Assembly (NCBI GenBank): GCA_039707655.1
Contig: CM077673.1
Span: 2,738,001-2,802,000 of the forward strand
Origin: Elymus sibiricus
Taxonomy: Eukaryota; Streptophyta; Magnoliopsida; Poales; Poaceae
Reading direction: 5' to 3'
Length of the DNA stretch: 64,000 bases
Below the pieces are notes generated by a model. The model was not told the origin of the DNA and made no database searches. It saw only the letters and a list, made by a program, of their open reading frames with translations. Positions 59,404-64,000 of this stretch are shown here, piece after piece (within the stretch, counting starts at the first letter, position 1; each line of letters begins with the position of its first letter). Both the position numbers and the translations under genes were made by a program.

Positions 59404-62124
59404 GGGTCCCGGGGCGATCCAAACGTTCGGGGAACCCCGGGGTCCGCATACGGGGACCTGGCCAAAACTCGCAGATTTGGTCCATTCTTACCAGTTTTCT
59501 ATGCTATTATTCACTGGTTTTTGGTAGTTGTGGTCGTCCGAACGTTCGGGGAAGCTCGGGATGCGGTTACGGGGACCTCGCGAAAACTAGCAGATTTTGT
59601 CTGTTCCAGCCAGTTTTCTATGCTATTACTCATTGATTTTGGGTCCCGGGGTGATCCAAACATTCGGGGAACCCCGGGACCGCTTACGGGGACTTCGCCA
59701 AAACTCATAGATTTGGTCCGTTCTTACCAGTTTTCTGTGCTATTATTCACTGTTTTTTGGTTTTCGTGGTCGTCCAAACGTTCGGGGAAGCCCGTGGACC
59801 GGTTACGGGGACCTCGCCAAAACTCGCAGGTTTGGTCCATTCTTACCAGTTTTCTGTGCTATTATTCACTGTTTTTGGTTGTCGTGGTCGTCCAAACGTT
59901 CGGGGAAGCCCGTGGACCGGTTACGGGGACCTCACCAAAACTCGCAGATTTGGTCCGTTCTTACCTGTTTTCTATGCTATTACTCACTGATTTTGGGTCC
60001 CGGGGCGATCCAAATGTTCGGGGAACCACGGAGTCCGCTTACCGGGACCTCGCCAAAACTTGCAGATTTTGTCCATTCTGACCAGATTTCTATGCTATTA
60101 TTGACTGTTTTTTTGTTGTCGTGGTCGTCCGAACATTCGGGGAAGCCCGTGGACCGGTTACGGGGACCTCGCCAAAACAAGCAGATTTTGCCTGTTCCGG
60201 CCAGTTTTGTATGCTACTACTCACTAATTTTGGGTCTCGGGGCGATCCAAACATTCGGGAAACCCCGAGGTCCGCTTACGAGCACCTCGCCAAAACTCGC
60301 AGATTTGGTCCATTCTGACCAGTTTTCTATGCTATTATTCACTGTTTTTGGTTGTCGTGGTCGTCCCAACATTTGGGGATTCCCGGGGTCCGGTTATGTG
60401 GACCTCGCCAAAACTCGCAGATTTGGTCCATTCTTACCAGTTTTCTAAGCTATTATTCACTGTTTTTTGGTGGTTGTGGTCGTCTGAACGTTCGGGGAAG
60501 CCCGGGGTCCGGTTACGGGGACCTCGCAAAAACTCGAAGATTTGGTCCATTCTTACCAGTTTTCTATGCTATTACTCACTCATTTTGGGTCCCGGGGCGA
60601 TCCAAATGTTCGGGGAACCCCGGGGTCCGCTTATGGGGAGCTCGCCAAAACTCGCAGATTTTGTCCATTCTGACCAGATTTCTATGCTATCATTCACTGT
60701 TTTTCGGTAGTCGTGGTCGTCCGAACATTCGAAGAAGCCCGGGCTGCGGTTACGGGGACCTCGCCAAAACTAGCAGATTTTGTATGTCCCGGCTAGTTTC
60801 CTATGCTATTACTCACTAATTTTGGGTCCCGGGGCGATCCAAACGTTCGGGGAACCCCGGGGTCCGCATACGGGGACCTGGCCAAAACTCGCAGATTTGG
60901 TCCATTCTTACCAGTTTTCTATGCTATTATTCACTGGTTTTTGGTAGTTGTGGTCGTCCGAACGTTCGGGGAAGCTCGGGATGCGGTTACGGGGACCTCG
61001 CCAAAACTAACAAATTTTGTCTGTTCCAGCCAGTTTTTCATGCTATTACTCACTGATTTTGGGTCCCGGGGTGATCCAAACGTTCGGGGAACCCCGGGGT
61101 CCGCTTACGAGGACTTCGCCAAAACTCGCAGATTATTCCATTCTTACCAGTTTTCTGTGCTACTATTCACTGTTTTTTGGTTGTCGTGGTCGTCCAAACG
61201 TTCGGGGAAGCCCGTGGACCGGTTACGGGGACCTCGCCAAAACTCACAGATTTGGTCCATTCTTACCTGTTTTCTATGCTATTACTCAGTGATTTTGGTT
61301 CCCGAGGCGATCCAAATGTTCGGGGAACCCCGGAGTCCGCTTACTGGGACCTCGCCAAAACTCGCAGATTTTGTCCATTCTGACCAGATTTCTATGCTAT
61401 TATTCACTGTTTTTTTGTTGTCGTGGTCGTCCGAACATTCGGGGAAGCCCGTGGACCGGTTACGGGGACCTCGCCAAACTAGCAGATTTTGCCTGTTCCG
61501 GCCAGTTTTCTATGCTACTACTCACTAATTTTGGGTCTCGGGGCGATCCAAAAGTTTGGGAAACCCCGGGGTCTGCTTACGAGCACCTCGCCAAAACTCG
61601 CAGATTTGGTCCATTCTGACCAGTTTTCTATGCTATTATTCACTTCTTTTGGTTGTCGTGGTCGTCCCAACATTTGGGGATGCCCGGGGTCTGGTTACGT
61701 GGACCTCGCCAAAACTCGCAGATTTGGTCCATTCTTACCAGTTTTCTAAGCTATTATTCACTGTTTTTTGGTGATTGTGGTCGTCCGAACGTTCGGGGAA
61801 GCCCGGGGTCCGGTTACGGGGACCTCGCAAAAACTCGAAGATTTGGTCCATTCTTACCAGTTTTCTATGCTATTACTCACTCATTTTGGGTCCCGGGGCG
61901 ATCCAAATGTTCGGGGAACCCCGGGGTCCGCTTATGGGGAGCTCGCCAAAACTCGCAGATTTTGTCCATTCTGACCAGATTTCTATGCTATCATTCACTC
62001 TTTTTCGGTAGTCGTGGTCGTCCGAACATTCGGAGAAGCCCGGGCTGCGGTTACGGGGACCTCGCCAAAACTAGCAGATTTTGTGTGTCCCGGCTAGTTT
62101 CCTATGCTATTACTCACTAATTTT
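59404..62124. repeat. 23-mer copy 3
   Basis: M12 59404-60823, M11 60824-62124. Private marks: GGGGATTCCCGG near 60375, CGTCTGAACG near 60481, CATTCGAAGAAGCC near 60725 and TTTGTATGTCCC near 60779. Monomer q again begins GGTTGTCG where copies 1 and 2 have AGTTGTCG. Confidence 0.92.
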
Positions 62125-63425
62125 GGGTCCCGGGGCGATCCAAACGTTCGGGGAACCCCGGGGTCCGCATACGGGGACCTGGCCAAAACTCGCAGATTTG
62201 GTCCATTCTTACCAGTTTTCTATGCTATTATTCACTGGTTTTGGGTAGTTGTGGTCGTCCGAACGTTCGGGGAAGCTCGGGATGCGGTTACGGGGACCTC
62301 GCCAAAACTAACAAATTTTGTCTGTTCCAGCCAGTTTTTCATGCTATTACTCACTGATTTTGGGTCCCGGGGTGATCCAAACGTTCGGGGAACCCCGGGG
62401 TCCGCTTACGGGGACTTCGCCAAAACTCGCAGATTATTCCATTCTTACCAGTTTTCTGTGCGCTTATTCACTGTTTTTTGGTTGTCGTGGTCGTCCAAAC
62501 GTTCGGGGAAGCCCGTGGACCGGTTACGGGGACCTCGCCAAAACTCACAGATTTGGTCCATTCTTACCTGTTTTCTATGCTATTACTCAGTGATTTTGGT
62601 TCCCGAGGCGATCCAAATGTTCGGGGAACCCCGGAGTCCGCTTACTGGGACCTCGCCAAAACTCGCAGATTTTGTCCATTCTGACCAGATTTCTATGCTA
62701 TTATTCACTGTTTTTTTGTTGTCGTGGTCGTCCGAACATTCGGGGAAGCCCGTGGACCGGTTATGGGGACCTCGCCAAACTAGCAGATTTTGCCTGTTCC
62801 GGCCAGTTTTCTATGCTACTACTCACTAATTTTGGGTCTCGGGGCGATCCAAAAGTTCGGGAAACCCCGGGGTCTGCTTACGAGCACCTCGCCAAAACTC
62901 GCAGATTTGGTCCATTCTGACCAGTTTTCTATGCTATTATTCACTTCTTTTGGTTGTCGTGGTCGTCCCAACATTTGGGGATGCCCGGGGTCCGGTTACG
63001 TGGACCTCGCCAAAACTCGCAGATTTGGTCCATTCTTACCAGTTTTCTAAGCTATTATTCACTGTTTTTTGGTGGTTGTGGTCGTCCGAACGTTCGGGGA
63101 AGCCCGGGGTCCGGTTACGGGGACCTCGCAAAAACTCGAAGATTTGGTCCATTCTTACCAGTTTTCTATGCTATTACTCACTCATTTTGGGTCCCGGGGC
63201 GATCCAAATGTTCGGGGAACCCCGGGGTCCGCTTATGGGGAGCTCGCCAAAACTCGCAGATTTTGTCCATTCTGACCAGATTTCTATGCTATCATTCACT
63301 GTTTTTCGGTAGTCGTGGTCGTCCGAACATTCGGAGAAGCCCGGGCTGCGGTTACGGGGACCTCGCCAAAACTAGCAGATTTTGTGTGTCCCGGCTAGTT
63401 TCCTATGCTATTACTCACTAATTTT
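60824..63425. repeat. Tandem M11 units (11-mer HOR, 1301 bp each)
   Basis: Two complete M11 modules in direct tandem (60824-62124 and 62125-63425); the first also ends the third 23-mer. The second differs by GGTTTTGGGTAG near 62238, GTGCGCTTATTC near 62459 and GGTTATGGGGACC near 62760. This marks the switch from a 23-mer to an 11-mer period. Confidence 0.92.
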
Positions 63426-63898
63426 GGGTCCCGGGGCGATCCAAACGTTCGGGGAACCCCGGGGTCCGCATACGGGGACCTGGCCAAAACTCGCAGATTT
63501 GGTCCATTCTTACCAGTTTTCTATGCTATTATTCACTGGTTTTTGGTAGTTGTGGTCGTCCGAACGTTCGGGGAAGCTCGGGATGCGGTTACGGGGACCT
63601 CGCCAAAACTAACAAATTTTGTCTGTTCCAGCCAGTTTTCTATGCTATTACTCACTGATTTTGGGTCCCGGGGTGATCCAAACGTTCGGGGAACCCCGGG
63701 GTCCGCTTACGGGGACTTCGCCAAAACTCGCAGATTGTTCCGTTCTTACCAGTTTTCTGTGCTATTATTCACTGTTTTTTGGTTGTCGTGGTCGTCCTAA
63801 CGTTCGGGGAAGCCCGTGGACTGGTTACGGGGACCTCGCCAAAACTCACAGATTTGGTCCATTCTTACCTGTTTTCTATGCTATTACTCAGTGATTTT
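63426..63898. repeat. Partial M11 unit at the window edge
   Basis: Monomers h i' p q are recognisable; class r, expected next, is absent. Marks not seen in the preceding M11 units: GATTGTTCCGTTC near 63732, GTCCTAACG near 63794 and GTGGACTGG near 63826. Confidence 0.87.
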
Positions 63899-64000
63899 GG
63901 TTGTCGTGGTCGTCCGAACGTTCGGAGAAGCCCGTGGACCGGTTACTGGGACCTCGCCAAAACTCGCAGATTTTATCCATTCTGACCAGATTCTTTTCTA
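63899..64000. repeat. Off-pattern terminal monomer (incomplete)
   Basis: After the CTCAGTGATTTTGGTT tail of q comes GTCGTGGTCGTCCGAACG, a B head, instead of r. Its body (GCCCGTGGACCGG, TTACTGGGACC) recalls class n. The last bases, CCAGATTCTTTTCTA, depart from the usual CCAGATTTCTATGCT. Confidence 0.75.

Larger units (their letters stand above)
53962..62124. repeat. 23-mer higher-order repeat domain (three copies of 2721 bp)
   Basis: Copies start at 53962, 56683 and 59404, each M12 (1420) + M11 (1301). All three have identical length. M12 supplies h i j l m a b c d e f g and M11 supplies h i' p q r s c'' d e f g, so the M5a partner of the 17-mer domain has been exchanged for M11. Confidence 0.95.
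1..64000. repeat. Satellite DNA array of ~118-bp monomers, entire window
   Basis: Every stretch aligns to the same 117-119-bp monomer in one orientation; the spacing of the CCAAAAC block is 118 or 119 bp from the first monomers (62, 181, 299, 417, 536, 654, 773) to the end. A-head and B-head monomers mix, with A-B the commonest order and B-B at fixed places (l-m, d-e). Both window edges lie inside the array, so its true size is unknown. No stretch over 300 bp is free of the repeat. The tail-to-A-head junction (CTATTACTCAC then TTTGGGTCCC) resembles the grass pSc119.2 satellite as I remember it, which suggests Pooideae. Array and period are seen directly; family and host are inference. Confidence 0.97.

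Noticed and set aside
60803..61528. Long open reading frames on the + strand (up to 241 codons, for example 60803-61528 and 62104-62829, and the recurrent 232-codon frame at 42461, 44473 and elsewhere)
   Set aside because: Monomer lengths of 118 and 119 shift the frame at every repeat, so the same DNA is read in all three frames within one open frame and overlapping frames are open at once. There is no consistent start context and no family resemblance, and frames appear or vanish with single variants. The repeat is simply poor in stop codons on this strand.
1..64000. CRISPR array
   Set aside because: There are no short repeats separated by unique spacers; the whole 118 bp is repeated and variants are shared between copies.
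1..64000. 5S rDNA array (similar ~120-bp length)
   Set aside because: I find no internal control region of 5S rRNA genes and no spacer; gene-length similarity is coincidental.
1..64000. Telomeric repeats
   Set aside because: TTTTGGG at A-head junctions is a single occurrence per monomer; there are no tandem TTTAGGG units.
1..64000. Transposable element insertion or inverted segment in the array
   Set aside because: Module lengths close exactly from 833 to 63425 with no unexplained sequence, and I saw no reverse-complement monomers.
1..64000. Array being a pure assembly collapse or expansion artefact
   Set aside because: Copies carry private, ordered variants and the domains differ in composition, which an artefact would not produce. 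Exact copy numbers (35-mer x3, 23-mer x3) still need long-read support.

Overview
The whole 64-kb window is one uninterrupted satellite-DNA array. I see no gene, RNA gene, transposon or unique sequence. It consists of head-to-tail monomers of 117-119 bp (about 540 by my count), all in the same orientation, with no inverted block. Two alternative 5' heads occur. The A head starts GGGTCCCGGGGCGATCC and the B head starts GGTTGTCGTGGTCGTCC. They share a GC-rich palindromic core (around GTTCGGGGA...CCCGGGG), an almost invariant CCAAAAC block and a pyrimidine-rich tail ending CTATTACTCAC or CTATTATTCAC.

Organism: array size, higher-order structure and composition indicate nuclear heterochromatin of a eukaryote. 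The stretch CTATTACTCAC followed by TTTGGGTCCC resembles what I remember of the ~118-bp pSc119.2 subtelomeric satellite of rye and other pooid grasses. I therefore infer a pooid grass and probably subtelomeric or interstitial heterochromatin. This rests on memory and was not searched.

Legend: monomers fall into recurrent classes, which I name by letter. A heads are a, c, f, h, j, p, r, t. B heads are b, d, e, g, i, k, l, m, n, o, q, s, u. A reference copy of each is listed. Almost everything parses into modules that begin with h and end with the tetramer d-e-f-g: M5 (h d e f g, ~592 bp), M8 (h n o c d e f g, 946), M11 (h i p q r s c d e f g, 1301), M12 (h i j l m a b c d e f g, 1420; the M12' form has r s in place of a b), M13 (h i p q r s t u c d e f g, 1537).

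Layout: 1-5596 irregular mixture of modules with two copies of a 1.04-kb block; 5597-12218 8-mer higher-order repeat (HOR, 946 bp, 7 units); 12219-13045 a 7-mer; 13046-14582 a 13-mer; 14583-26997 three copies of a 35-mer (4138 bp = M13+M5+M12'+M5); 26998-30398 transition (M5, damaged 13-mer, M11); 30399-39877 10-mer (1185 bp = two M5 forms, 16 half-units); 39878-42481 transition; 42482-53961 17-mer (2012 bp = M12+M5) with one M5 missing; 53962-62124 three exact-length copies of a 23-mer (2721 bp = M12+M11); 60824-63425 two tandem M11 units (1301 bp), the first also closing the third 23-mer; 63426-64000 a partial unit that breaks pattern at the window edge.

Nothing here acts as genes working together. 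The biology lies in amplification: unequal exchange and conversion shuffle a small set of modules into successive HOR domains. Open reading frames of up to 241 codons exist but are by-products of the repeat.
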